NCBI RefSeq assembly: GCF_000264995.1
Contig: NW_006767440.1
Coordinates: 959,788 to 1,023,787, forward strand
DNA from: Punctularia strigosozonata HHB-11173 SS5
Lineage: Eukaryota; Basidiomycota; Agaricomycetes; Corticiales; Punctulariaceae
Length of the DNA stretch: 64,000 nt
Reading direction: 5' to 3'
The notes under the pieces are model-generated. The model saw nothing but the letters and a program-made list of their open reading frames with translations, was not told the DNA's origin and ran no database searches. Positions 46,897 to 57,807 of this stretch are shown here, one piece after another (the stretch's first letter is position 1; each line of letters begins with the position of its first letter). Both the position numbers and the translations under genes were made by a program.

Positions 46897-48410
46897 CTAC
46901 CTCCAACGTACGATGCCCGGCCCCCAGACAACGTTAACCTTCGGTGCCACACCTTCCATCAATTCTGCGGTCCATTCCGTGTTCCCCTTCTCATCCTCGC
47001 AAATGTACAATCTCTCAAGCACGCCGTCGCCGGTCCGCCGTCTCAGGAGGGTGGCCGCTTCTTCGATTTGGACACGCGTGATTGTGCTGAAGCAGACGAT
47101 CTCGAGGGTGTGCAGGCGGGGAAATAAGCGGGGCGTGTCCACATCGAAGTTCGCAAGGGCCCGCAAGACGTGAATGAGGCCTTGGAAATCCATGTTCACG
47201 TGTAAGGTGCATACGTCGTTGAGGTCGCCGAACACCTGCCGGCAGTGCTCGGGCATAAGGGCCGGATACCACTGATCATGATCAACGAGAATGAGAAGTT
47301 GAGAGACAGAGAGGGAAGAGATGGCGGGCTCGAGCGCTAACGTGAATGGATGGGGATCGCAGTTTTCGCTATATCGTCGAGAACCAAATAACTCTAGCGT
47401 GCAATCGATGCTAGGGCGCATCTGATCATGGGAAAAGTGGTTTCCATCGAGGTCCACGCAGACAAGCTGCAGACTCATACCCCAATATACCTCGAGTGAG
47501 CATTGCCGATAGCTGCATGCTTGAGCGAGAACGAGCTTGTGAAAGAGAGCAAACTAGCGATACGCGCTGGCTTTTCGCCGAAGTGGCGTATCCTGTTCTT
47601 GAGGACGATGATCAGTTGGCAAGAGGCAGGAATACGAAGCCGGGTAAAGAGGAACTGCAGCTCAGGAGACCAGTCCTCAATGCATAGGTATTTCAAGTTG
47701 GGCAGGGAGACCACTTGCGAAGATATATTGGTGTGGAATGCACTATCCAGGAGAGGCAGGGTTCGTTCAAGATGGAGACGGACCAAGTCTTGATGCCGCT
47801 GTAGCGCCGTCAAGACGTGACGAAATAATACTTCGGATAAATCATAGTCAAGGGCTTGAGGATGTCGTCGACATTCAAGCACTCGCAAGTGCATAGGGGT
47901 GTTCACGAGCGGGGAGGACCAATCGAGATAACATGTATCCAGACGGATGACTTGAAGGTAGGGGTAGCGATCCACCAGGGCATTGTGGAGGTGGGGTCCT
48001 GCCGCGAGAGGGATTTGCTCAAACTTAACCCGGATCTTTCTTATCCGAGAAAGTTGACCGGGGCGAGCTCGAAGTGCAGCTTCGACAACGGACCGGTGAA
48101 TACGCACTTCAATCGAAGCGATAGGGGAGGAAATCTCCAGGGACGGAATATCGGGAAGGAAGTTTGTCCATTTTGTGTATTTGACATGAAGCTCGACGCC
48201 ACGTGAACGTTTCAGAATTTCCGTGTTCAACTTGGGATAACCTAGTTCCAACGTAATCCATAACAATGCGCTCGACAATGCCGTGGTATACCAAAGGGAG
48301 CAGACGTGGGTAACCCTGATCCAGTCCGGATGGAAGTAGCCATCGCGGCAGTAAAGGAAGATGATCAGGAGGACCTCTCGAGGTAGGCGATTCACTAGGT
48401 AACGGCGCAT
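46897..48410 (-). CDS. F-box protein, third in window
   Basis: The start at 48410 (MRRYLVNRLPREVLLIIF) places the F-box at residues about 7-50 (LPREVLLIIFLYCRD, DWIRVTHVCSLWYTTALSSALLW). Leucine-rich segments follow. The first frame ends at 47475; the second runs from about 47512 to 46897 (CSLEVYWGMSLQLVCVDLDG ... NVVWGPGIVRWR). They must be joined by an intron or separated by a frame slip near 47512-47560: a good acceptor exists (GCATGCAG, ending at 47513), but no phase-2 GT donor at a normal distance was found. So the gene may be spliced at an unusual donor or may be slightly broken. The family acts as SCF ubiquitin-ligase adaptors; target unknown. Confidence 0.72.
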
Positions 48411-48445
48411 CTTACGACGCGACCTGAGTCGGAATCGGTTTATAT

Positions 48446-48583
48446 CCGGTGTGAGCCCGCCCAGTAGGTCGAGCGGGGCGAGCCGTAGCACTCGCCCCCG
48501 GCCTATGCCCAAGCCGAAAGGCTTCCCCCACCCCTCACGGTGGCTCACCCGGGTGTTTACCGCACCCGACTGCAGGACCGCAG
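48446..48583 (+). other. GC-rich segment with five hairpins (possible structured RNA)
   Basis: Outer stem CCGG-T-GTGAGCC (48446-48457) pairs with GGCTCAC-CCGG (48542-48552). Inside lie an 8-bp stem GGGGCGAG/CTCGCCCC (48475-48482 with 48491-48498) and a 5-bp stem AAGCC/GGCTT closed by a GAAA tetraloop (48511-48524). Outside follow GGGTG/CACCC (48551-48567) and CTGC/GCAG (48570-48583). It lies just upstream of the F-box start, so it could be leader structure of that mRNA (read on the minus strand), an independent RNA or a degenerate short element. Confidence 0.5.
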
Positions 48584-48964
48584 CCCGCCCAAGATTGCGC
48601 ATCGACATGATAGCATCGACATGATATACAGTGGCGCGACATCCCCTAGCAGAGGATCCTTAGCGATCGAGACGAATAACTTATCATACTAAGTCCACTT
48701 ACAGGAACACAGTTGCGACCGAGTGCTTCACGCGATACCACGCAAGAAGGGAAGAAAGACGAGCAGATGAACGTGCCACGCTTTGCCAATACTTATGAGA
48801 GTCAACCGTGAGATTCCCACGATGACGTAACGTAGATGATTTCATTGCACCGCATCGCAGACCATTTTCATACTCTGATCTCCTCCTCGGAACGGTATTG
48901 CCTGCTTCATGCCACAGACATAACATTAATATCCGCCGTCACATACCTTTGACTACCACTAGAG

Positions 48965-50316
48965 ATGGCCAGCAATTCCATCCGACTCCTTACCGGTCCG
49001 TCACCTGCTCAATGCCGTATCCACAATTCTCGTGCTGATCTGCGACCACAGGGAACAGTCACCCCGAGCTCGCTAAGGCAGTCGCCGAGCGGTGAGCGCG
49101 CTCTACCCCTTGCACCTCAAGCGAAAGACCCACATACCAACCCCAATCTCTGCTGCTCGCATGTCGCACCGACCTGATCGCACCGCCGCAGGCTGAACAT
49201 CCCGCTCACGCCCTGCATCGTCAAAAAGTTCTCCAACGGCGAGACGAACGCGAAGATCACCGAGTCCGTCCGGGACTCGGACGTGTTCATCATCCAGTCC
49301 GGCTGCGCGGACGTGAACGACCACCTGATGGAGCTCCTCATCCTCATCTCCGCCTGCAAGGGCGCCTCTGCCCGGCGCATCACGGCCGTCATCCCCTGCT
49401 TCCCCTACGCGCGCATGGACAAGAAGGACCGCTCGCGCGCACCGATCACCGCCAAGCTCGTCGCGAACATGCTCGTCGTCGCCGGATGCGACCACGTCAT
49501 CACCATGGACCTCCACGCGAGCCAGATCCAAGGCTTCTTCGACATCCCCGTCGACAACCTCTACTCGGAGCCGAGCATGCTCGCCTGGATCCGCCTGAAC
49601 ATCCCTGACTGGCAGGAAGCCGTGGTCGTCAGCCCGGACGCCGGTGGTGCAAAACGGTGCGTAATTCTGGTTTTAAGATGCGTCGTTGGATCGTTGACGT
49701 GACACTCGGAAAAAACCACGCAGGGTGACAGCCATCGCGGACAAGCTAGGCGTCGAGTTCGCGCTCATCCACCGCGAACGCAAAGCTCGCGCGCAAGGCG
49801 CCGAGGAGACGATGGAACTGCTCGTCGGGAACGTGCAAGGCAAGGTCGCGATCCTGGTAGACGATATGGTCGACACGGGCTCGACCCTGACCCTCGCCGC
49901 GTACTCGCTTCGCAAAAAAGGCGCCAAGCAGGTCTACGCCCTCATTTCGCACGGTAATCCCGCCGCTTTCTCGTATCTTCGTCGGACACTCTGACTCACC
50001 TGACTCACCTTCTCCCTCCCCAGGACTTCTGAGCGAGGTGAATCTGAAGCTTATAGAGGAGCTCCCTATCGATCATCTCCTAGTGCGTGGCTCTCTCCTC
50101 ACTCTCCACTTGTTCGCGTCCGCGCTGAAACATGGGGCTTGGCAGGTCACCAACTCCGTGCCGCAGAAGGAGCACGCTTCGACGATTAAGAAACTCGTCA
50201 CGCTGGACATCAGCCCGACCATCGCCGAGAGCATCCGTCGCACGCATAATGGCGAGAGCATCTCGTTGCTCTTCGGGGATTGGGTAGAGGTCGAGAGCGG
50301 CACGGCCGTCTATTGA
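48965..50316 (+). CDS. PRS: Ribose-phosphate pyrophosphokinase (PRPP synthetase)
   Basis: Exons 48965-48995, 49052-49091, 49192-49656, 49724-49953, 50024-50082 and 50146-50316; 331 residues, close to the usual length. Start [20 protein letters not shown] is assembled from two very short exons (31 and 40 nt), as in other fungal PRS genes. Motifs: [31 protein letters not shown], the PRPP-synthetase signature [32 protein letters not shown], and the PRPP-binding loop [15 protein letters not shown]. The enzyme makes PRPP from ribose-5-phosphate and ATP for nucleotide, histidine and tryptophan synthesis, in the cytosol. No non-homologous insert of the yeast Prs1/Prs5 kind is present, so this resembles the Prs2/3/4 class. 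Confidence 0.96.
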
Positions 50317-51179
50317 TTGGAGCCGCACTAGAGGATACAAGGTATCAATCATATCACGAATCTGTACAACAACAAACATCCCGAATGCATTGGACCCTGC
50401 TGGACGCGAGAGGAACAAGCAACCTGTGCCAGATGTATGTTTCGAGCTATACACGCCTCCTCAGTGCGTGTGTGCGACAGCTTCAAAGCTGTGAACATGC
50501 GCTCGACGCAGCTTCATCGAACGTCTGATGAGACGTTGGTCGCAAGCGGGTTCAATAGCCTGGGCCAATACAGAAGTGCGACCGAGTTGACCGATGCCGC
50601 ATTAAAGCGGGTCTTGCGACATAGCCCCAAATCCTGTCACCGGTCGCGAGATAGGGCCACGTCTTGGGATGGAGCTACACACTCTCTCCGCTCCATCGAC
50701 TTCCGGAACGATGTTCGGGAGATGCCAGCGGGTGAACTCTGCGAAAAGTGGTGGCTTGGCGACTGCCCGCGGCATGAGCGGGAGTGTAAGAAGCCTCAGG
50801 CCAAAACCTAAGATCCCAGACAGGTTTAGGTGCGGCCGCCAAACTCCATCGCGAACTCGCGCCCGCCCGCATCTCTCAAGGGAAGATCCTTCCGAAACAA
50901 GGCACCTGTAAGCTTAAGCTTGTCTGCACTCGATGACGTTGCGTCGCGCATCGCTCCTCGTCGAAAGGTGGAGCCGCGGAGCCGCGATCGTATAGCATGT
51001 CTCAGAGTGATGTCGGCGGTAAGCGCATCTCGGGAGGCTCCAAGCGTCATTTGTACAACATATCGTTTCCATTGCGTGTCCGGGTTCCAAAATACAATGC
51101 CAATAAACAACTCGTGATTCTCTTTCGCTCGTGACTAGACCCCCCCGCGCGTTCTTTTCACCAGGAGGTATTGAGGCAT
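50317..51179. other. Intergenic region between convergent genes
   Basis: About 860 bp between PRS (plus) and the eqolisin protease (minus). Overlapping frames of up to 124 codons at 50437-50811 lack motifs and have no spliced partners; not supported. Confidence 0.5.
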
Positions 51180-52088
51180 TTAGACGTACTTGACGGTGAC
51201 GGAGGAGCCGGAGACGGAGACGGAGGTGAGGACGGAGCTGCTCTGCTCGATGTCGATGAGGGTGGCGCCAGACGGGGTGGTCGTGCCGGAGGACAGGCCC
51301 GCAGACGCGCCGGTGAAGGTGACGGTGCCGAAGTTGGCGAAGGGCACGAGCGAGCCGCCCGACTCGAAGTCCTCGACGATCCACTCCGCGTCCTGCTCGC
51401 AGAGCGCCGAGGAGGAGGAGATCGTCTTCGAGACGGACTTGCCGGTGGTGTTGTTCTTGATCACGGCCGTGCCGGACTTGGTCGAGGAGGCGGTGACGGT
51501 GACGGTGACGGAGTCGCCGGCCTTGAAGCTGATGCCGGAGAAGTCGTAGGCGTAGTCAGGGTACCACTCGTACCAGGCTATTCAACACGAGATCAGCGTG
51601 GAGTGTGAATGGAATGAGAAAGCGCGTGCTTACCATCGTAGGATACGCTGCTGCCGGAGATGGTGAAGTCGAGACCGGTCTGAAGGATGGCAGTGTCGCA
51701 GGTGTCACCGTCGATGCCGACCCAGGCAGAAGCAGAGTAAGTGCCAGAGCGAGAGCCCGAGGGCTTGGACGGGGTGGGGACGACGAAGGTGCCAGTCACC
51801 GACTTGTACGTGCCCTGCAAAGAGATATAACGTTTGAGCGCGCCGACGTGCAGGACGAGGTGCGAATCGACGTACGGAAGACGAGCTCAAGACGGCACCG
51901 GCCCAGTTCGAGGAGTACTCGACGTGGGAGGTGTTGGTGATGAGGTTCTCGGACGACACCTTGGGGCGCGACTGGTGCACACCGAGGCGGCGGCGCTCAA
52001 GGCGGGCAGTCTTGCGCTCGGCGGCGGTCGGGATACCGAACGCGGAGGTTGCGAGGAGCGCGAAGCTGAGGAGAGCGGTGGCAAGCAT
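51180..52088 (-). CDS. Glutamic peptidase, family G1 (eqolisin)
   Basis: Exons 52088-51876, 51814-51634 and 51577-51180; 263 residues. Signal peptide MLATALLSFALLATSAFG, then a basic propeptide (about 20-55), then the G1 core: VEYSSNWAGAVL, VTGTFVVPTPS, SAWVGIDGDTC, ILQTGLDF (catalytic Gln region), AWYEWYPDYAYDF, and AEWIVEDFESGG (catalytic Glu). Eqolisins cleave proteins at very acid pH using a Gln-Glu dyad and are secreted by fungi. The frame extends ten codons upstream to another ATG at 52118; 52088 was chosen because it starts the signal peptide directly. All three exons join in frame. Confidence 0.94.
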
Positions 52089-52196
52089 GTCGACGTTGAG
52101 GTGTACGAGAGAGGACAAGTACAGTCGGTGCGAGGGGGCTGTCGAAACCGGAGGTGGACTTCAACCTGAGGAACAGGGGTCGGTTGTCGCGCTCCA

Positions 52197-52202
52197 TTTA
52201 TA
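52197..52202 (-). promoter_or_regulatory. TATA box of eqolisin gene
   Basis: Minus-strand TATAAA (GACATATAAATGG) 109 bp upstream of the start codon at 52088. Confidence 0.6.
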
Positions 52203-53373
52203 TGTCTCGCTGCCTCAGCGATGGGTTCTCAAAGTCGTCAGCGAGAAGAACGCATCGAGGCAGTCCGCATCGAGTGCACCGTCGTGGGCAGGCGCCGCCA
52301 CATGCTCCTCCCGTCCCGGGATATCCATGGGCCTTCCACCGGAGGCCGCATAGTTAGCCATGCGGTGCTGCAGAATCCCGAAGTGCAGACCACTTCTGAT
52401 AAGACATATTCATGCGCAGGGTGTCAAAGAAGATCGGGCGCTGAGGTCATTGCAACGACTTTTGTTGTGTCTCCGCGTGCGCGCGAGCAGCACGTCCTTC
52501 GAGTCTTGATGCTGCTCGGGGCCAAGCATTCAGTTAAGTTAGATCTGGCTCTCCATGAGCAAGGATGAAACCTGGATGAGCACCACTTCGGATAACGGCG
52601 TATCATGCGCCTTCGACGGAAGTGATCGTTAGGGAGCGAAAGCTAAGAATAGCACGTTACTCCGGGGAAACAGGGGTTGAGCCCCATCGAGCGGTGAGGC
52701 GTAAGTACGATGAGACATGCCCGGTTTTGGATGCCTCTATGGTCTCGGTGGTGTAGCCACAGCAACTGAGCTCGGACGGAGCCCTGGGCCCAAGACTGCG
52801 CGCACCTTGCCTGCACCGTTGCCTTCTCGTCACGGGACCAATCGAGTCGACGAGAACGTCCGAGAAAGAAAACCATATGTGCCGGACGTCCAACCTGTGC
52901 ATTTGGAGTAATACACCGGTCCCGAGGAAGACCGGGCTCTCCGAAGGTACCACTGTCAGGAAGCGTGTACAGAGCACACGGTCGGAAGAGCGCAATGCAC
53001 ATGGATGTGTCCGGACCGCCCACGATAACCTTGACGGATTCCTCTTGTGGGTGGATGTCGCAACAATTTGCACGCAGGCCGGAGAAGTTGACTGGCCGCG
53101 GGCGTAGTATACACAACAAAAGTAGGAATTCGAAGGAGTGGAGAAAGGGTGGACATGGGTGGACCTATCGCGGATGCATCAAGCAGTACCATGCGGGGTA
53201 CACCATCTGGTGCCGCGCATCGGAATGCAGAGTCTGGACTGCTGAACTACAAGAAGGTACGAGGAGGCGGGTCGTGGCCGACCTGGACGAACAATGAACG
53301 AAGCACAAAAAAAAAACCCGATCTTGGTCGCGCGCGAGGCGCGTCCGGTGAAAAATCCACTTTTGGGCATGAA
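52203..53373. other. Gene-free region, about 1.2 kb
   Basis: Long overlapping frames (up to 158 codons at 52643-53119) have no motifs and atypical composition. No repeats recognised. A run of nine to ten A residues lies near 53308. Confidence 0.5.
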
Positions 53374-53682
53374 TCACGCCAAAACGACTGGGATCGATGA
53401 CCTCACTCCTCTTCCCGACTGAAGCTCGCTTTGGCCAAGATGAGATTCGGCCCACATGGTTCGCAACGCATTATCTGATTTGAAACATACCGAGCAAGTA
53501 CCGATCATAGCAACATGGTACTGCATGGAACGTGACACGTAGTGTATCTCAGCGTTTCCTCGACATATAGCACATGCCCCAGTGGATCGTCCGGATCCGT
53601 GAGTAGCATCGAAGAAAAACCGGCATCCTTCATGCAATTCGACAAAATCGGCGAAAGATCTTGATAGTTTGTTCGTACTCAT
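53374..53682 (-). CDS. Possible small protein with paired CxxC motifs
   Basis: A single open frame of about 102 residues containing CAICRGNAEIHYV and, 29 residues after the first cysteine, CSVCFKSDN, a spacing that could form a treble-clef or LIM-like zinc site. Start and splicing are uncertain, no family is recognised, and the frame could be chance. It lies 145 bp downstream of the oxygenase gene on the same strand. Confidence 0.25.
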   Translation of the reverse strand: MSTNKLSRSFADFVELHEGCRFFFDATHGSGRSTGACAICRGNAEIHYVSRSMQYHVAMIGTCSVCFKSDNALRTMWAESHLGQSELQSGRGVRSSIPVVLA

Positions 53683-53827
53683 CACACGGCGACGTATTTG
53701 ATCGTGATGTCAGAAGCCGGAACGAATACAGCCCACAAAACCTTCCGACAACGCCTGATTACTATCATCAGACGCCCGATGTGTCACGCGAACGACATTG
53801 AATCTCACCTCCAGCGCCATCGAAATC

Positions 53828-54832
53828 TCAATACTGCGATCTGGTCGTCGCCAACTTCAATCGTTCCTCGAAAAACTGCTTCACCGTAGGGGCGGTGGCG
53901 GCGGCCTCTCCCTCCGCCGATCGGCGCTGGACGGGAGTCAGGGACACCTCAGGATCAGGGGTTCCGAAGTACGCAATCGACCGGCGCGGTTTCTTTTGCG
54001 TAGGGGCAGGCGGGAACACGACGCGGTGGAGCGTCGCGACGCATGTCCCGCCCGTCCACGCTTCCATCATGAGCCCGAGATTGACGAGGACCGTGTCTGG
54101 AACGATAGGAGCCGCGTGCCACGTCCCCGCGTCCAGGTCGACCTCCGACATGAGCTTCACCTTCCCCTCTTCGACCGAGTTCGAGTTCGGGCGCGACTCC
54201 GGGAGGAATATCTCGAGCCCCGGCTGGCCATCGGGCTCCTGGAAGAGCAGCGTGACCGATCCCCAGTCCTTGTGCGCCCCGGCCCGTATATCGTCGTCCT
54301 CCAAGCCGGCGTCAGATGGCGGGATGGGGTAGTTGAGCAGCGTAAGCCCGCTCTGTCCCCGCTGCGCATGGCGTTCGCGGAAGAAGCCGGGAGGAAGGTC
54401 GAATGCAAGGGAGAGCTTGTCGAGCAGCATCAGCATGAGCTCGTAGCACTTGGCGTGGAATCCCTCCAGTGCCTCCCTGTCCACGCCCTCGGGCAGCTCT
54501 TGATCAGAGCGCGTCTTGGGAGGGGAGTAGCGACCGTATCCGAACACCTCCTTCCAGTCTGCCCGCTTCTGGCCACCTTCAGCGTTGAGCGCCGTCGTGC
54601 CCAAGGGGGCTAAGCCGTTGAAGTCCGGATCTTTGTCGCGGGGGTACTTAAGGCGCTCGGACAGAGGAAGAGCATCGTACAGATACGATGATATGGCGAA
54701 AGCGCCTGCGACGTCCGAAGGCTTGACCGGAGTGTCCGCAAGGGAAAGATGCAGAAATCCCGTCGAGCTCAACACTTCCAGGAATTGTGCTGGAGACGAT
54801 GTGCTCAGAGACAGCAGGGGAATCGCAGACAT
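53828..54832 (-). CDS. 2-oxoglutarate/Fe(II)-dependent oxygenase (isopenicillin N synthase-like)
   Basis: Intronless, 334 residues from the first ATG at 54832 (MSAIPLLSLS); the frame continues upstream without ATG. N-terminal DIOX_N-like region (FLEVLSSTGFLHLSLAD), then the iron-binding facial triad: HxD in AGAHKDWGSVTLLFQ, and the distal His in TLHRVVFPP, with Arg for 2-oxoglutarate in RRSIAYF. The Q-P-G-L-E-I stretch (DGQPGLEIF) matches the family. Such enzymes hydroxylate or desaturate small molecules; flavonol- or IPNS-like relatives in fungi are mostly uncharacterised. Lack of introns is unusual among its neighbours and would fit gain by retroposition or transfer, but this is a weak inference. 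Confidence 0.92.
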   Translation of the reverse strand: MSAIPLLSLSTSSPAQFLEVLSSTGFLHLSLADTPVKPSDVAGAFAISSYLYDALPLSERLKYPRDKDPDFNGLAPLGTTALNAEGGQKRADWKEVFGYGRYSPPKTRSDQELPEGVDREALEGFHAKCYELMLMLLDKLSLAFDLPPGFFRERHAQRGQSGLTLLNYPIPPSDAGLEDDDIRAGAHKDWGSVTLLFQEPDGQPGLEIFLPESRPNSNSVEEGKVKLMSEVDLDAGTWHAAPIVPDTVLVNLGLMMEAWTGGTCVATLHRVVFPPAPTQKKPRRSIAYFGTPDPEVSLTPVQRRSAEGEAAATAPTVKQFFEERLKLATTRSQY

Positions 54833-55289
54833 GATCGCGAACGCGGTCAAGATACGAGCGATACGTCCAACGACCGCAGCACCATGGTCGACGTTGAGGC
54901 TGGTGCTCGCCGCCGGGCCGCGTGGCCGAGATAAGACTCGAAGAGGTTTGGCGCCTAATCAAGCGCCTGGGAGTCGTGGCCCCTTACCCCTGAATGTTAC
55001 TTTCGCACCTACGTGCTAAGGCATTGCTAAGGGTGTTATTCATCTTCCAAAATAGAGCCGGAGAAAGCGGTGTACTTGTATCATGAAGTACCGAAGTCGC
55101 GACGATACTACTCGACTGGTGTCGCGCAAGCCCGTCGCACTCCGAGCCATGAGCGACTGAATGTACATGTAGCGGCATCGGCTGGCCAAAGAGGTATTAA
55201 TCCGATTAATCTCAGCGTTTGCAATAAGTAATTGTCACCCGTCACGGTGCGTACTCCGCATTCTCTCCAGGACGGTATCAAGTTCATTG
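54833..55289. other. Intergenic region downstream of decayed transporter
   Basis: About 460 bp between the oxygenase start codon and the end of the decayed transporter, both on the minus strand. No supported gene or repeat. Confidence 0.5.
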
Positions 55290-57421
55290 TCAGTTTCCTC
55301 GCCGCTGGGCCCTGCGCCTCGCTCGCCACACCGGACCCCACCCATAGCGGCGGAGACGCGATGACACATATCCCTGCAAGAAGTACGTATGTCCAGCCCG
55401 GGCGAAGGGCAGCACCAAGAGCACATCGGACGAGATTGTTCTGATAAAAATGAAAGGAGGTGGTGATGAGTTGCGATATTCAAACATAGATATCGGAGTA
55501 CGCACGCAGGCTGTCACTGAGGATCCTCTTCCGGGCACGAGATCGATCATGAGAAGTCCGATATCGTTCATGATCCCAACATTCACAGCGCCGACTATGT
55601 GCTATGAGCTTCTTGCAGAGATCATACACGCGATTGACTCGCTGATGAAAAGCAAAATCAAAGGCACGGATATGTGCACCCTTTCCTGCAGACACCAACC
55701 GTATCCAAGAACGCAACCAGCATATATGATTAGCCGAAGACGCGCTTTCTCGATTGGGATGTTCTCCTCCTTGGTAACTTCGGCCTGCGCTTGCATCAGG
55801 AAAAACCGGCTTTGCTAAAAACCTCCTAAAACGTACTAAAACGTGCTCATTTAGTAGCTTTAGAGGGTTTCGGTACCCAATAAGCGACTCTTTCGATAGT
55901 CCGATTTTTCCTGATGTGGGCGACGTCCCCGTTCTCTTTCTCCGCCAGATATTTGCAAACCAGGCCATCCCGTATACGACGATACTCCCAATCGAGAACC
56001 TTGCCCATCGTCGCCGTCCCGACGATCATGCCGCCACCGATGGCGAGGAAGAGAAGACCGAGGTCTGTCTCATCCAGAAATGGATAGGCCACCGCGAAAA
56101 GCGACGACATGGACGCGACGACTCCGTAGAGCACGGCATAGATGAGGGCGAAGAAAATGAGCAAGAAGTCGAGATCAGGATAGAGGAATAATTCGAAGGG
56201 GTTGGCGAAGCGTTTGGTCGGAGCACGTTCAACGGCATCTGGGGCATAGCGGCCGCCTATCAGATTGATAGGCGTCCTGTAGATGCGAGGGGGAGGTATA
56301 CTGCCGTTGCCGACCATCGACCTGAGCGTCTCCGGGAGGATGCTGTCATCATTCAACATCAGCCAAGGCTCCACACAAGTCGAATATACGCACAGAATGA
56401 ACAATATAAGTGATACACCAGATCCTATGCAGAGAAACCAAAATATGGCCCTGTAGCGCCTAAGATTCACATTGCTTGATTCGATGCAAGTTTTTCACCT
56501 CCATCCGAAGTGCTGGGTGAGCGCACCTCCGATCACGGGCCCTATACACGGTCCAAGCTATCGAGGGGTAAATATCAGAGTCGGTAGGGTGCCTCGAAAC
56601 AGACACTCACCAAAGATCCCATGCCAGATACACCGAAAAATGTACCTCTCTCCGCGGGTGTGGCGACATCGCTTACCACCCCAGCGGCTGTAAAATCTCC
56701 GTGTGAGTCATCATGGTAAACTGATCGAGTTACAATCATACCTAGTGCGACAGTACTCGCTGACCCACCGGCTTGGAAAAGCCTGAGCAAGATGAGGAGC
56801 CAGTATGCGTTCGTGGGAACCAGAGCTAGTCCGACACACGATACACATAGCAGTAGCATGCAGCCCAAGAACATAGGCCTCCTGCCCACTCTGTCTGCGG
56901 AAGTTCCCCTCAAATAAAGTGACATGTGAGCTAGCAGATCCCTCCGCTTGCTGAGGATTGACCATACCATATCATGGGTGCTAGAGCAAAGCACGTGAGC
57001 GCATGGACTGGAAAGGCGCAACAATTACTCACATATTCCTTGCATGACCATGTATACCGTGACCGTCAGGTTGATATTCTCTGTACTTGTGTGAAAGGCT
57101 TTCACGAGCGTGGGTATCGCAGGAAGGTATATGTTGGCGGTGAGCGGACTATATGCTCATATACAGTCAGAAGGAGACGGGTTTCAAGCGTAGGATGTCA
57201 ACCCACCTGAAAAGCGCGGCATAGGAAGTGAGTGCGACTATCGCCTATTTTTCCACGGTCGTGAATACGCTATATGGCGCATTTTCCACTTTGGCCGGAG
57301 GACTAGCGGCGTGAGTCCGGGCGTCGTCCGACGAGTGCTCCCGATCTGATTTTTCAGACATGTTCGCCGGCTCAGCGTTTCCATCGCTCGCGTCGTCTAT
57401 CCTGCCCTGCTTGTCAGACAT
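55290..57421 (-). pseudogene. Decayed DHA1-type MFS drug transporter
   Basis: Exon-by-exon paralogue of the intact gene at 57808-59871, in tandem. Conserved pieces: PPAKVENAPYSVFTTVEK, RRPMFLGCMLLLCVSCVG, GNGSIPPPRIYRTPINL, PFLDETDLGLLFLAIGGGM, LGYGWCLQE and LRPGWTYVLLAGICV. It is broken in several ways: the codon matching Trp in EKWTIV is TAG (about 57249); a 123-bp MITE interrupts the largest exon (55794-55916); two in-frame deletions remove membrane segments (five residues matching PILLT; about twelve residues near the C-terminus); and an 11-nt deletion near the end shifts the frame. The parent family exports drugs or secondary metabolites by proton exchange. Sequence identity to the intact copy is still high, so the decay is fairly recent. 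Confidence 0.9.
55794..55916 (+). mobile_element. 123-bp MITE, copy 2, inside transporter pseudogene
   Basis: Matches copy 1 (17262-17384) at 121 of 123 positions. Ends CATCAGGAAAAACCGG and CCGATTTTTCCTGATG; flanked by TG on both sides (55792-55793, 55917-55918), a 2-bp target duplication. Comparison with the intact paralogue shows it entered the codons matching DVAEAEAEVTKEEN. Element plus duplication is 125 bp, so it would also shift the frame. Confidence 0.93.
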
Positions 57422-57807
57422 GAGAGGCTTTCTGGAAATATGTCCAACAGCGAGGACCACATTTTGGCTTATAAGGTCAATAACAGGCGATGCGGGAACA
57501 CCGGGAGCGAAGGCAGGCGAAGAAGCGCATCGTTGCCGATTTTGTTCCCACAGATGGTCTGAACCAAGGATTGAAGGATTTGCTTCGCGCGTTCATGTCG
57601 GGCGTGCACGAGTCATGTGCTGTTTCAGTAGCTGATCACGTTGGGGCGTCGAATCCCAGCCAATGAGCTGCGACGAATTTGCACCGCTTGGTTCCGAAGC
57701 TATCACGTTCAAGGGGACGATCATTTTTAACGAGCATGAAACCGGGGGAATTGCGAGAAAACATACAGATACACGTGCGATAGTCTAAGTCAAGCTGTGT
57801 TCAGCGT
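57422..57807. other. Spacer between the tandem transporter copies
   Basis: About 385 bp. It should contain the terminator of the intact copy and the old promoter of the decayed copy. No gene or repeat recognised. Confidence 0.5.

Noticed and set aside
48411-48608. 66-codon N-terminal extension of the F-box protein to an ATG at 48608
   Set aside because: It would translate through the hairpin segment, is unlike F-box N-termini, and the ATG at 48410 puts the F-box at the usual place.
52643-53119. 158-codon minus-strand frame
   Set aside because: No motif, unusual composition, overlaps an equally long frame shifted by one base.
55794-55916. MITE acting as a spliced intron in the transporter
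   Set aside because: Its ends are CA...TG with no GT/AG at the right places, and the gene is broken elsewhere anyway.
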